Numbered from the stretch's first letter, positions 1 through 6,735 are shown. The stretch is DNA of 7,877 nucleotides from Azoarcus sp. (GCA_031282905.1 JAITCV010000040.1:1-7877); one strand, 5' to 3'. Made by a program: numbers and translations. The notes: generated by a model not told the origin, from the letters alone.

Positions 1-66
1 CGGTTTGCCGGTTTGGGATAACGGTTGTTTGTTGCACTGCACTAATATCGACGCAAACGCGGTTGC
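1..66 (+). repeat. Short CGGTTTG-type direct repeats, candidate operator
   Basis: CGGTTTG occurs at 1-7 and again at 9-15, and the related CGGTTGT and CGGTTGC occur at 22-28 and 60-66, all in the same orientation. The first two are 8 bases apart. AraC-family activators commonly bind short direct repeats upstream of their promoters, which makes this a candidate QhpR site, but 7-mers in a short flank can recur by chance. The first copy starts at the window edge, so the array may extend upstream. Confidence 0.25.
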
Positions 67-144
67 GCGTAAAAAACCGGATGGGTTCTTGCGAAAACGC
101 CCTGTCCTTTCGTATGACCATGTACGCGAAAAGGAGTGACAACC
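1..144 (+). promoter_or_regulatory. 5' flank of the qhp operon, probable promoter region
   Basis: No convincing gene lies here, so this is where the promoter of the amine dehydrogenase operon should be, unless transcription enters from further upstream. The best sigma-70-like pair I can find is weak: TTGCGA at 89-94 and TATGAC at 113-118, each 4 of 6 to consensus, with an 18-base spacer. It would give a very short leader before the TTG start at 145. An imperfect dyad, CGCAA at 52-56 with TTGCG at 63-67, and several CGGTT-type repeats may be regulator sites. Known qhp operons are induced by amines through an AraC-type activator, QhpR, but no such gene is in the window. The assignment as regulatory is inference from position. 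Confidence 0.4.
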
Positions 145-147
145 TTG
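131..147 (+). promoter_or_regulatory. Shine-Dalgarno site that fixes a TTG start for qhpA
   Basis: AAGGAG at 131-136 is a strong ribosome binding site. It is followed by 8 bases and then TTG at 145, an ideal spacing. The alternative GTG at 136 shares its G with the Shine-Dalgarno motif itself and so cannot be served by it. The ATG at 160 is too far away (23 bases) and would remove the positive residues of the signal peptide. TTG at 145 is therefore the best start. Confidence 0.75.
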
Positions 148-1719
148 AAAAAGAAATCGATGGCAAGCATTCTGGGTGGAGTGCTGGCGGCATCCACCCT
201 GGTTGGTGGCGGCGCGCAGGCGCAGAGCCGGGTCAATGTCCCGAATCTGATGGCCGAACGTTGTTCCATTTGCCACGCCGACGACCGTGGTCGCCTGCAA
301 CGCATCGAGGCGCAGCGCAAGACGCCGGAAGGCTGGCTGATGACGGTCGTGCGGATGCAGCGGATGCACAACCTCGAACTGAGCGACGACGAGCGCCGCG
401 CGCTGGTTAAATATCTCGCCGACACGCGCGGGCTTGCGCCTTCGGAGAGCGCGCCGGCGCGCTACGCGCTGGAGCGCAGGCTCAACACCGTCGAGTCGCA
501 CGCATCGGAACAGTTCGCCCAGATGTGTGCGCGCTGCCATTCGGGCGCGCGGGTCATGCTGCAACGGCGCACGGCAAGCGAATGGGAACGGCTGGTGCAT
601 TTTCATCTTGCCCAGTTCCCGACGCTCGAATACCAGGCGCTGGGACGCGACCGCGACTGGTTCAGGATCGCCCTGGAACAAATCGCTCCGGCGCTGGCGA
701 AGGACTATGCCTACGGTGACGACGCCTGGCAGAAATGGAAGATTTTTACACCCGCGCCAGTAGTGGGCCAATGGAGCGTCAGCGGCCATTGGCCGGGCAA
801 GGGGGATTTCAACGCCACGATGACGGTCACGGCCAGGGATGCCGGGGATCAATACGCCCTGAAACTCGAAGGCGTCCATGCCGATGGCGAAAAACTCCTT
901 GGTCGCGGCACGGCGGTGATCTACACGGGCTACGAATGGCGCGGCAAGGTCGAGATCAACGGGGTCGAGATGCGGCAGGTGTTTTCCGTGCATGACGACC
1001 GCCTCGAAGGCCGCATGTTCGTTGCCGACCATGACGAAATCGGCGCCGACGTTCTCGCGGCGCGGCTGAATGGCGGCACCAGCCGGATTCTCGCGGTACA
1101 GCCCGCCTATCTGAAGACCGGCGAAAAAACGCGCCTGACCATCGTCGGCAGCGGACTCGAAGGCGAAATCGGCCTGCCCGCCGGGGTGACGGCGCTCGGG
1201 CGCGTCGAGCGCACGCCGGGCCGCGTGGTGCTCGATGTCATCGCCAACAGGCAGGCGCTGGGCGTGCATACGGTGAAGGTGGGCCATGCCGAAGGCGGCG
1301 CGCTGGCGGTGTTCGACAAACTCGCCCGTATCGAGGTCACGCCTCCCTACGCCGTGGCCCGTGTGGGGGACAATGGCGGCGCGACGCCCAGGGTCGACGC
1401 GCGTTTCGAGGCGCTGGCCTGGGCAAAGGGGCCACGGGGCGAATACAGGGTCGGCTTCGTTCCGGCAAAGTGGTCGGTTGCGCCCTTCAACGCGGATGCC
1501 AAACGCGACCGTGACCTCGCTTTCGCCGGGGCCATCAATCCCACGAGCGGCGTCTTCACGCCCAGCAACGCTGGCCCCAATCCGTTGCGCCATTTGATGA
1601 CCAACAACGCCGGCAATCTTGCCGTCATCGCGGAGACGGTCAGCGGCGGACAAAAACTCAAATCCCAGGGACAACTCATCGTCACGGTGCAGCGCTGGGT
1701 CGATCCGCCGATTCCATAG
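145..1719 (+). CDS. qhpA: Quinohemoprotein amine dehydrogenase alpha subunit (diheme cytochrome c)
   Basis: QhpA is the largest QHNDH subunit. Its two c-type hemes take electrons from CTQ in the gamma subunit and pass them to a periplasmic acceptor such as azurin or a small cytochrome c. From the TTG start the protein is 524 residues, close to the ~60 kDa expected. It begins with a Sec signal peptide (KKK, a hydrophobic stretch, and probable cleavage after AQA near residue 26). Two heme-attachment motifs follow, CSICH at 40-44 and CARCH at 128-132, inside an N-terminal cytochrome domain to about residue 165. The remainder is beta-rich, matching the three beta-barrel or immunoglobulin-like domains of known alpha subunits; the segment around 320-345 looks like an Ig/IPT fold. 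The gene leads the operon and is separated from qhpD by 239 bp. The identification rests on the diheme architecture plus the unmistakable neighbours. Confidence 0.95.
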   Translation: MKKKSMASILGGVLAASTLVGGGAQAQSRVNVPNLMAERCSICHADDRGRLQRIEAQRKTPEGWLMTVVRMQRMHNLELSDDERRALVKYLADTRGLAPSESAPARYALERRLNTVESHASEQFAQMCARCHSGARVMLQRRTASEWERLVHFHLAQFPTLEYQALGRDRDWFRIALEQIAPALAKDYAYGDDAWQKWKIFTPAPVVGQWSVSGHWPGKGDFNATMTVTARDAGDQYALKLEGVHADGEKLLGRGTAVIYTGYEWRGKVEINGVEMRQVFSVHDDRLEGRMFVADHDEIGADVLAARLNGGTSRILAVQPAYLKTGEKTRLTIVGSGLEGEIGLPAGVTALGRVERTPGRVVLDVIANRQALGVHTVKVGHAEGGALAVFDKLARIEVTPPYAVARVGDNGGATPRVDARFEALAWAKGPRGEYRVGFVPAKWSVAPFNADAKRDRDLAFAGAINPTSGVFTPSNAGPNPLRHLMTNNAGNLAVIAETVSGGQKLKSQGQLIVTVQRWVDPPIP

Positions 1720-1721
1720 AA

Positions 1722-1752
1722 ACGTCAAAAAGTGAAAACCTACTTTTTGCCG
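1722..1752 (+). repeat. Hairpin repeat, copy 1 (after qhpA)
   Basis: This 31-base element starts 3 bases after the qhpA stop. Its core is a perfect 8-bp stem, CAAAAAGT at 1726-1733 with ACTTTTTG at 1742-1749, around an 8-base loop. It matches 1:1 without gaps to 3732-3762 after qhpC, with only two differences (1734 and 1742). The change at 1742 turns the top U-A pair into a U-G wobble in the other copy, so pairing is retained. A diverged copy lies inverted at 1854-1880. It may be a REP-like dispersed element or a transcript 3'-end structure; as a terminator it is weak because the stem is almost all A-T. Confidence 0.7.
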
Positions 1753-1762
1753 GGTTAATCAG

Positions 1763-1795
1763 CAAAAAAGGACAGGCAAAGCCTGCCCTTTTTTG
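1763..1795 (+). terminator. Rho-independent terminator-like hairpin between qhpA and qhpD
   Basis: CAAAAAAGG at 1763-1771 pairs with CCTTTTTTG at 1787-1795, and CAGGC at 1773-1777 pairs with GCCTG at 1781-1785, around an AAA loop with one A-C mismatch (1772/1786). This gives a GC core whose 3' arm includes six T residues, the form of an intrinsic terminator. Because the 5' arm is A-rich, the structure could work in both directions. It lies 44 bases after the qhpA stop, inside what is otherwise a co-directional operon, so it may give partial termination or protect the 3' end of a qhpA transcript. Confidence 0.65.
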
Positions 1796-1853
1796 GGAAA
1801 AGGCAACGCAACACCAAGGCAGGTTTGGCGTGCCTTCAACTCCAGACTTGTCC

Positions 1854-1880
1854 GTCAAAAAGCAAAGGTTTCTTTTTGAC
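1854..1880. repeat. Hairpin repeat, diverged inverted copy
   Basis: GTCAAAAAG at 1854-1862 pairs perfectly with CTTTTTGAC at 1872-1880, a 9-bp stem with a 9-base loop. Read on the minus strand it aligns better with the copies at 1722-1752 and 3732-3762 than it does on the plus strand, sharing GTCAAAAAG, AAACCT and TGCTTTTTG blocks. With copy 1 it brackets about 100 bases that contain the terminator-like stem, an arrangement reminiscent of paired REP (BIME) elements. The relation to the other two copies is an inference from these shared blocks. Confidence 0.5.
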
Positions 1881-1894
1881 ACTTAACTGATCTG

Positions 1895-1926
1895 AAAAAA
1901 ACGGCGAGGGTCTCCCGCCCCTCGCC
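1895..1926 (-). terminator. GC-rich hairpin upstream of qhpD; terminator-like on minus strand
   Basis: GGCGAGGG at 1903-1910 pairs perfectly with CCCTCGCC at 1919-1926 around an 8-base loop. On the minus strand the stem is followed, after two bases, by a run of seven T (complement of 1895-1901), the classic intrinsic terminator layout. No minus-strand gene is apparent downstream of it in transcription order, and qhpD lies on its other side, so it could stop antisense transcription coming out of qhpD. On the plus strand there is no T-run; there it would be a stable leader hairpin ending 21 bases before the qhpD Shine-Dalgarno GGAG (1948-1951). Confidence 0.5.
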
Positions 1927-1958
1927 CCCTGCAATAAAAATTTCCACGGAGCATCACA

Positions 1959-3392
1959 ATGTCCCCGTCTCTTGGTCTGGTCGAACACAACCTGCATGAA
2001 GTGCGCATGCAGGGGGAGGAGGCGCGTCTGCTCTTTCATGTGCCGAGCAGCGCGCTCTTCGCCCTTGACAGGCTGGCCGCCGCGATGATCGACACTTTGC
2101 GTGAAAAGCGTCATGACGTGCAGCAACTGACGGCGCGGCTGGGGCGGGTTTTTTCGCCTGCGGCCATCGGGGAGACGCTCTCCGAACTCATGGCGCTGGA
2201 ACTGGTGAGCGACGGCAGCCCGCGTCCGCCGCCCGCGCCGGAAAAAATCGACCGCTTCCCGCTTTCGACCCTGGTGCTCAACGTCAACACCGGCTGCAAT
2301 CTTGCCTGTTCCTATTGCTACAAGGCCGACCTCGCCACGCCTTCGGCGGGGCGGAAAATGTCGTTCGAGACGGCGCGCGCGGCCATCGAACTGATGCTGC
2401 GCGAAGCGCCGGACGAAAAACGCTATCACATCAGCTTTTTCGGCGGCGAACCGCTCACCCACCGGGCGCTGATCGAAAAAGTGGTGACCTATTGCGAAGC
2501 GCGTTTTGCCCGGCTTGGCAAGGAACACGATTTCGTGATGACCACCAACGCCACGCTCCTTACCGACGAGGTCATCGACTGGCTCGACGCCCACGCCTTT
2601 GGTCTCTCGATCAGCATCGACGGCCCGCAGGCGATCCACGACCGGAATCGTCGCACCGTCGGCGGCTTCGGCACCTATCGCACCGTGCGCGCCAGGGCGG
2701 AGCGGCTGCTCTCGCGCTACCGTTCGCGTCCGGTCGGGGCGCGGGTGACGCTCACCACGGGCGTGACCGATGTGGAAACGATCTGGGATCACCTCAGAAA
2801 CGAACTCGGCTTTGCCGAAGTCGGCTTCGCGCCGGTGACTTCCGGCGACATCGCCGCGTTCAACCTCACGGAAAATGAACTGAAGGAAATCTTCGCCGCC
2901 TTCAGGCGGCTGGGCGAACGTTACGTCACCGAGGCGCTCGCGGGCCGCAACATCGGTTTTTCCAACCTGCACCAGCTCATGACCGACCTGCACGAAGGGC
3001 ACAAAAAGCGCCTGCCCTGCGGCGCGGGCCTGAAGATGCTGGCGGTCGACCACGAAGGCGGCCTCAATCTCTGCCACCGCTTCACCGGCTCCGAACTGCC
3101 CGTTTTCGGCAACGTCAGGGAAGGCATCCAGCATGCGGCATTGGGTGAATTTCTCTTGCGCCGCCTCGACCGTGAAGGCAGCGCCTGTGCCACCTGCCGT
3201 ATCCGCAATCTGTGCGCGGGCGGCTGTTACCACGAAAGCCATGTCCGTTACGGCGACCCTGCCCATCCCGTCTATCACTATTGCGACCTGATGCGCGACT
3301 GGGTGGATTTCGGCATCGCCGCCTACGCCCGGATCATGGCGCGCAATCCCGGATTCATTGACTCGCATCTTTTACCACGGAGACCACGCTGA
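1959..3392 (+). CDS. qhpD: Radical SAM/SPASM peptide maturase forming thioether bonds in QhpC
   Basis: QhpD uses S-adenosylmethionine and iron-sulfur clusters to form three Cys-to-Asp/Glu thioether cross-links in the cytoplasmic gamma-subunit precursor. The 477-residue protein has an N-terminal region (about 1-95) suited to leader-peptide binding, and a radical SAM core opening with the CX3CX2C cluster motif (C113, C117, C120), followed by the GGE motif at 162-164. The C-terminal SPASM domain has a cysteine-rich set for auxiliary clusters (C354, C372, C410, C413, C419, C423, C442), including a CX2CX5CX3C spacing. GGAG at 1948-1951 is 7 bases before the ATG, supporting this start. Its stop overlaps the qhpC start by one base (TGATG), coupling the maturase to its substrate. 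It is preceded by a 239-bp hairpin-rich gap, so it may be partly uncoupled from qhpA transcription. The radical SAM/SPASM class is certain; the specific role follows from its context with qhpC. Confidence 0.96.
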   Translation: MSPSLGLVEHNLHEVRMQGEEARLLFHVPSSALFALDRLAAAMIDTLREKRHDVQQLTARLGRVFSPAAIGETLSELMALELVSDGSPRPPPAPEKIDRFPLSTLVLNVNTGCNLACSYCYKADLATPSAGRKMSFETARAAIELMLREAPDEKRYHISFFGGEPLTHRALIEKVVTYCEARFARLGKEHDFVMTTNATLLTDEVIDWLDAHAFGLSISIDGPQAIHDRNRRTVGGFGTYRTVRARAERLLSRYRSRPVGARVTLTTGVTDVETIWDHLRNELGFAEVGFAPVTSGDIAAFNLTENELKEIFAAFRRLGERYVTEALAGRNIGFSNLHQLMTDLHEGHKKRLPCGAGLKMLAVDHEGGLNLCHRFTGSELPVFGNVREGIQHAALGEFLLRRLDREGSACATCRIRNLCAGGCYHESHVRYGDPAHPVYHYCDLMRDWVDFGIAAYARIMARNPGFIDSHLLPRRPR

Positions 3393-3727
3393 TGAAACAC
3401 CTCAAAGCCCTCAACCGGAAAGCGCAACGGCTGGATGAAGCCGTTGCCGAGAACTCTGCCGAAGCCATCGAAGAAGTCGTCGCCATGAGTGCCGTGGCAG
3501 GCTGCACCGCCACCGTCGACCCCGGCTGGGAAGTCGACGCCTTCGGCGGCGTCGCCGGTCTGTGCCAGCCGATGGAAGCCGATCTCTACGGCTGCGCCGA
3601 CCCCTGCTGGTGGCCCGCGCAGGTGCCGGACACCATCATCAACTATCCCGACTGGAACAAGGACGCGCCCTCTGCCGACAAGGACTGGCGCAAACTCGAC
3701 TCCGTCTTTCCCAAGGATGCGCTTTGA
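3392..3727 (+). CDS. qhpC: QHNDH gamma subunit precursor carrying CTQ and three thioether cross-links
   Basis: This 111-residue precursor becomes the small catalytic gamma subunit. CTQ forms from C68 and W74. In known gamma subunits the thioether links are Cys7-Glu16, Cys27-Asp33 and Cys41-Asp49 (mature numbering), with CTQ from Cys37-Trp43. Here C38-E47, C58-D64, C72-D80 and C68-W74 fit all four pairs with one constant offset of 31. D64 corresponds to the aspartate proposed as the active-site base. Residues 1 to about 31 form a charged, helical-looking leader with an EAIEEVV segment and no hydrophobic core, so it is not a Sec signal. It should bind QhpD and be removed by QhpE, near A31-S33 by comparison with known mature N-termini. 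GGAG at 3379-3382 is 9 bases before the ATG, which overlaps the qhpD stop. Confidence 0.97.
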   Translation: MKHLKALNRKAQRLDEAVAENSAEAIEEVVAMSAVAGCTATVDPGWEVDAFGGVAGLCQPMEADLYGCADPCWWPAQVPDTIINYPDWNKDAPSADKDWRKLDSVFPKDAL

Positions 3728-3731
3728 GACG

Positions 3732-3762
3732 ACGTCAAAAAGTAAAAACCTGCTTTTTGCCG
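3732..3762 (+). repeat. Hairpin repeat, copy 2 (between qhpC and qhpB)
   Basis: This element begins 5 bases after the qhpC stop and is identical at 29 of 31 positions to 1722-1752. CAAAAAG at 3736-3742 pairs with CTTTTTG at 3753-3759, extended by a U-G wobble (3743/3752). It occupies nearly half of the 70-bp gap before qhpB. The shared placement just after a subunit gene's stop suggests a role at transcript ends or in processing, or preferred insertion of a small repeat there. The remaining bases to 3797 hold only the qhpB ribosome binding site. Confidence 0.7.
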
Positions 3763-3797
3763 CTTGCCAACCAATGCGCCCTTTCTGGAGAACCCGC

Positions 3798-4934
3798 ATG
3801 AAAACCAAGACCATCGCCCTGTTCATATGCCTTGCCGCGTCCACGCTCACCGCGTGGGCGGGCACGCATCCCGCCGACCTCGCCAGCAATACCGCCGCGC
3901 CGCTCGTTGACGGGCGCGAATACATGGTGGCGACCAACCATCCCAATCTGCTCAACGTGCTCGACCTTACCGACAATTCCGTGCTGAAAACCTGTGCCCT
4001 GCCGGATGCCTACGGTCCCGGTTCGGTGCAGGTATCGCCCGACCGCCGCACCGCCTACCTGCTCAACAATCACTTCAGCGGCATCTACGGCATCGAACTG
4101 GATACCTGCGAGGTGACGTTTTCGGCCAAGATGTCGCTGAGCGAAGCAGAACGATCCGTCGCCGTCTTCTCCGTGGCCCTGAGTCCAGACGGCAAGGAAC
4201 TCTACACGATCCAGAACCGCACGAAACTCCATATCGACCACTACGAAGTGCTGTCGCCCCAGCTTGCGGTCTACAAAACCGACGCCGGACTCAACGCCGA
4301 ACCCGTGCGCGTTTTTCCCGTGCCGCGCCAATTGAGCCTGATGCAGGCCGCCGACGATGGCACGCTCTACGTGCTTGGGCCGGATGTCTACAAGATCGAC
4401 CCCCGGAACGGGCAATACGAAGTGGCGGTGCCGCTCCTGAACTGGAAGCGTCCCGGCTACGGCGCACCGGATGTCCTGAGCGCCTGGGCAATGCAATTGC
4501 CGACACGCGAATTTTCCGCGCTCTATACCGCGCCCAAATTCAAGGATGGCGGGCAGGATCTCGCCAGCGCCGATTTCGTCTGGGGCGTGCTTTCCATCGA
4601 CCTCAGGACGGGGCGGCACGAACTGCGCGATTTCGCGCCGCTGAACGAAATCTATTTCACCGGCACGCGCTCGCCCGCCAATCGCAACCACATCTTCACC
4701 GTGCTCAACGGCCTGCGCAAATACGACATCGCGGCGCAGAAACTGCTGGCCTCGGCCCATCTCGAACACGCCTATTACCAGGTCAACCTCAACCGCGACG
4801 GCAGCCGCGTCTATCTTTCCGGCACCTTGCAGGACGTGGCAGTCCACGATGCCGCGACGCTGAAGAAAATCGCCACCATCCCCTTGCCCGGCGGCGACAT
4901 GGCGCTGTGCACGGCGCAGATCTTCGTCCGTTGA
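3798..4934 (+). CDS. qhpB: QHNDH beta subunit, seven-bladed beta-propeller
   Basis: QhpB is the periplasmic beta subunit. In known structures it is a seven-bladed beta-propeller that packs against the gamma subunit and helps shape the amine-binding site. From ATG 3798 the protein is 378 residues. It opens with a clear Sec signal peptide (KTK, a hydrophobic stretch, probable cleavage after AWA at residue 21). Propeller-like repeats can be seen, such as NVLDLTDNSV near 53-62, VALSPDGKELY at 126-136 and VNLNRDGSRVYLSGT at 329-343. The open frame extends upstream to 3489, but that stretch lies in another frame of qhpC. GGAG at 3787-3790, 7 bases before ATG 3798, and the signal peptide fix the start. 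It follows qhpC after a 70-bp gap containing a hairpin repeat, and ends 7 bases before qhpF. Confidence 0.94.
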   Translation: MKTKTIALFICLAASTLTAWAGTHPADLASNTAAPLVDGREYMVATNHPNLLNVLDLTDNSVLKTCALPDAYGPGSVQVSPDRRTAYLLNNHFSGIYGIELDTCEVTFSAKMSLSEAERSVAVFSVALSPDGKELYTIQNRTKLHIDHYEVLSPQLAVYKTDAGLNAEPVRVFPVPRQLSLMQAADDGTLYVLGPDVYKIDPRNGQYEVAVPLLNWKRPGYGAPDVLSAWAMQLPTREFSALYTAPKFKDGGQDLASADFVWGVLSIDLRTGRHELRDFAPLNEIYFTGTRSPANRNHIFTVLNGLRKYDIAAQKLLASAHLEHAYYQVNLNRDGSRVYLSGTLQDVAVHDAATLKKIATIPLPGGDMALCTAQIFVR

Positions 4935-4941
4935 ATGCACG

Positions 4942-6735
4942 ATGGAATCCGCAACGCAGACCATCCCGGCAGGCGCGTATCCGCCGGATTCCCGCCACCG
5001 GCGTCTGGCGCGCTGGCTGGCGCGTGGCGTCGACAGCGGCAGACGCGACGATCTGCGCGCGAGTTTTTCCTGGCTTTACGGCTTCATTGCCGCGCGGCGT
5101 CTGGCCCTGGGCGGGCTGCTCGCGCTTGCCCTGCTGGCTTCCCTGCTGACCTTGCTGCAACCCTGGCTGATGAAGCGCCTGCTCGACGATGCGCTCATTG
5201 GCCGCGATCCCGGCCTGCTGGCGCGCCTTGCCGTCGTCATGATCACGGTCGGCGTGCTGGCCACCGCGCTGGCCGGACTCAACCGCTATCTGTATACCCG
5301 GCTCTCCGGGCAGATTCTTTTCGCCCTGCGCGCCGATCTCTACCGTCACCTGCAAACCCTTTCTCCCGCCTTTTTCGGCGCGCGCCGCACCGGCGATCTG
5401 CTCTCGCGCCTGGATGGCGATGTCGCCGAAATCCAGCGTTTTGCCGTCGACAGTCTTTTTTCCGCCGTCACCAGTCTCATTGGTCTCATCGGCGCGCTCG
5501 CGCTCATGTTCGTCCTGTCCTGGCGTCTGTCCTTGCTGCTCCTCCTGCTTCTGCCCGTCGAAATCCTCTGGCTGCGCTGGATGCGCAAAAAAGTCGAACG
5601 CCACGCGCGCCATGTGCGCGAGCGGGCCGCCGATCTTTCCAGTTTCTTCATCGAAACCCTGCCCGCGATGAAATTCATCCAGTCCGTGCGGCAGGAAGCG
5701 CGCGAAGCCCGCCGTCTCGAGGATTGCAGCCGCCATTACCTCGCCGGTCTGCTCGGATTGCAGCGCGCGGAATTCTTCACCCACGCCATTCCCGGCACCC
5801 TGACTTCCATCACGCGCGCCAGCGCCTTTCTCATCGGCGGATACTGGGTGATCGACGGCAGTTGGCAACTCGGCGCGCTGATCGCCTTTTCGACCTACCT
5901 CGGCATGGCCTGCGCCCCGGCGGGCAGCCTGCTCGGTCTCTACGTTGCCCTGCAACGCATGAGCGTCAGCCTGCTGCGGGTCGCCGAATTGCGCAAGACC
6001 GCTCCGGCTGTCCGCGCCATTGCCGCCCGCGCGGATGAAACGCCAGATGCCGAACGCACCCGGATACGCGGTGAAATCCGCCTTGAACACGTCCATTTCA
6101 CCTATCCGAACCGTGCCGACCCGGTTCTCTCCGATGCCGACGCCATTTTCCCCGCCGGAAGCAGGATTGCACTCAGCGGCGTTTCGGGCGCGGGTAAAAG
6201 TACGCTGGCCGACCTGTTGCAGCGGCATTTCGACCCCGGCGCGGGCTGTATCCGTCTCGACGGTGTCGACCTGCGCGCCATGCCGCTTGCCCAGGTTCGC
6301 GCGGGCGTTGCCGTCGTCAGCCAGGAAATCTTTCTCTTTCGCGGCACCCTGGCCGACAACATTCGCTACGTCGCGCCGAAAACCGATGACGCGGCGGTGC
6401 GCCGCGCCGCGCGGCGCGCGCAGCTCGATGAATTGACCGCACAACTGCCACAGGGCCTGGAGACGGTCATCGGCGAGCGCGGACAACAACTCTCCGGGGG
6501 CCAGAAGCAACGCCTTGCCATTGCCCGCGCCCTGTTGCAATCCCCCGCCATACTGGTGCTCGACGAAGCCACTTCGGCAGTGGACGAAGCGACCGAAGCC
6601 CGGATCATCGCCGAAGTCGACGCGCTTTTTGGCGACCGTACCCGCATCTTCATCAGCCACCGCGCCGCCACCCTGCGTGACTGCGATCTTGCCTTCACGC
6701 TGGCGGGCGGGCGCTTGACGCGGTACACGCCATGA
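4942..6735 (+). CDS. qhpF: ABC transporter with fused membrane and ATPase domains, probable QhpC exporter
   Basis: QhpF is a half-transporter that should act as a homodimer in the inner membrane. In this cluster it is the likely route by which processed gamma subunit, which lacks a Sec signal, reaches the periplasm. The 597-residue protein has an exporter-type membrane domain (hydrophobic segments near 50-73, 93-113, 172-210 and 290-340). The ATPase domain (about 375-597) contains an aromatic A-loop Y388, Walker A GVSGAGKST at 413-421, Q-loop Q461, signature LSGGQ at 517-521, Walker B ILVLDE at 537-542, D-loop SAVD at 545-548 and switch H573, so it should be ATP-competent. An Arg-rich stretch precedes the first membrane segment, and there is no fused C39 peptidase domain; proteolysis falls to QhpE next door. 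No clear Shine-Dalgarno precedes the ATG, 7 bases after the qhpB stop, so translation is probably coupled. The substrate is inferred from context. Confidence 0.92.
   Translation: MESATQTIPAGAYPPDSRHRRLARWLARGVDSGRRDDLRASFSWLYGFIAARRLALGGLLALALLASLLTLLQPWLMKRLLDDALIGRDPGLLARLAVVMITVGVLATALAGLNRYLYTRLSGQILFALRADLYRHLQTLSPAFFGARRTGDLLSRLDGDVAEIQRFAVDSLFSAVTSLIGLIGALALMFVLSWRLSLLLLLLLPVEILWLRWMRKKVERHARHVRERAADLSSFFIETLPAMKFIQSVRQEAREARRLEDCSRHYLAGLLGLQRAEFFTHAIPGTLTSITRASAFLIGGYWVIDGSWQLGALIAFSTYLGMACAPAGSLLGLYVALQRMSVSLLRVAELRKTAPAVRAIAARADETPDAERTRIRGEIRLEHVHFTYPNRADPVLSDADAIFPAGSRIALSGVSGAGKSTLADLLQRHFDPGAGCIRLDGVDLRAMPLAQVRAGVAVVSQEIFLFRGTLADNIRYVAPKTDDAAVRRAARRAQLDELTAQLPQGLETVIGERGQQLSGGQKQRLAIARALLQSPAILVLDEATSAVDEATEARIIAEVDALFGDRTRIFISHRAATLRDCDLAFTLAGGRLTRYTP

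Noticed and set aside
23..36. Possible sigma-54 promoter (GG and GC dinucleotides near TTGCA)
   Set aside because: The spacing between GG (23-24) and GC (34-35) is 9 rather than 10 bases, and the -24 element does not match TGGCAC.
1816..1836. Small inverted repeat AAGGCA / TGCCTT in the qhpA-qhpD gap
   Set aside because: A 6-bp stem with a 9-base loop is too weak to call against chance in this hairpin-rich region.
1876..1904. Perfect -35 hexamer TTGACA at 1876-1881 upstream of qhpD
   Set aside because: No acceptable -10 hexamer follows at 16-18 bases (the sequence is A-run then GC), and TTGACA overlaps the arm of the hairpin repeat. A promoter for qhpD is possible but not supported.
1836..3368. 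510-codon open frame on the minus strand opposite qhpD
   Set aside because: It mirrors the qhpD coding sequence, has low-complexity Arg/Gly/Ala-rich composition with no recognisable domain, and overlaps a certain radical SAM gene.
3489..3797. Upstream extension of the qhpB reading frame
   Set aside because: It lies mostly inside qhpC in another frame and translates to Pro/Ser/Thr-rich sequence. The ribosome binding site and signal peptide place the start at 3798.
3735..4964. 409-codon open frame on the minus strand opposite qhpB
   Set aside because: It is a compositional shadow of qhpB, which has a signal peptide, ribosome binding site and propeller repeats.
4935..6038. 367-codon plus-strand frame starting at ATG 4935
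   Set aside because: It is out of frame with qhpF and Arg/Pro/Ala-rich without domains; the qhpF frame from 4942 has all transporter motifs.
6403..6418. 16-base perfect palindrome of G and C in qhpF
   Set aside because: It encodes an Arg/Ala-rich stretch and is easily produced by GC-rich codons; there is no loop or T-run.
4789..6660. 623-codon open frame on the minus strand opposite qhpF
   Set aside because: Long antisense frames are expected in GC-rich genes. Its Gln/Gly/Ala-rich translation has no domain, while the plus strand carries every ABC transporter motif.
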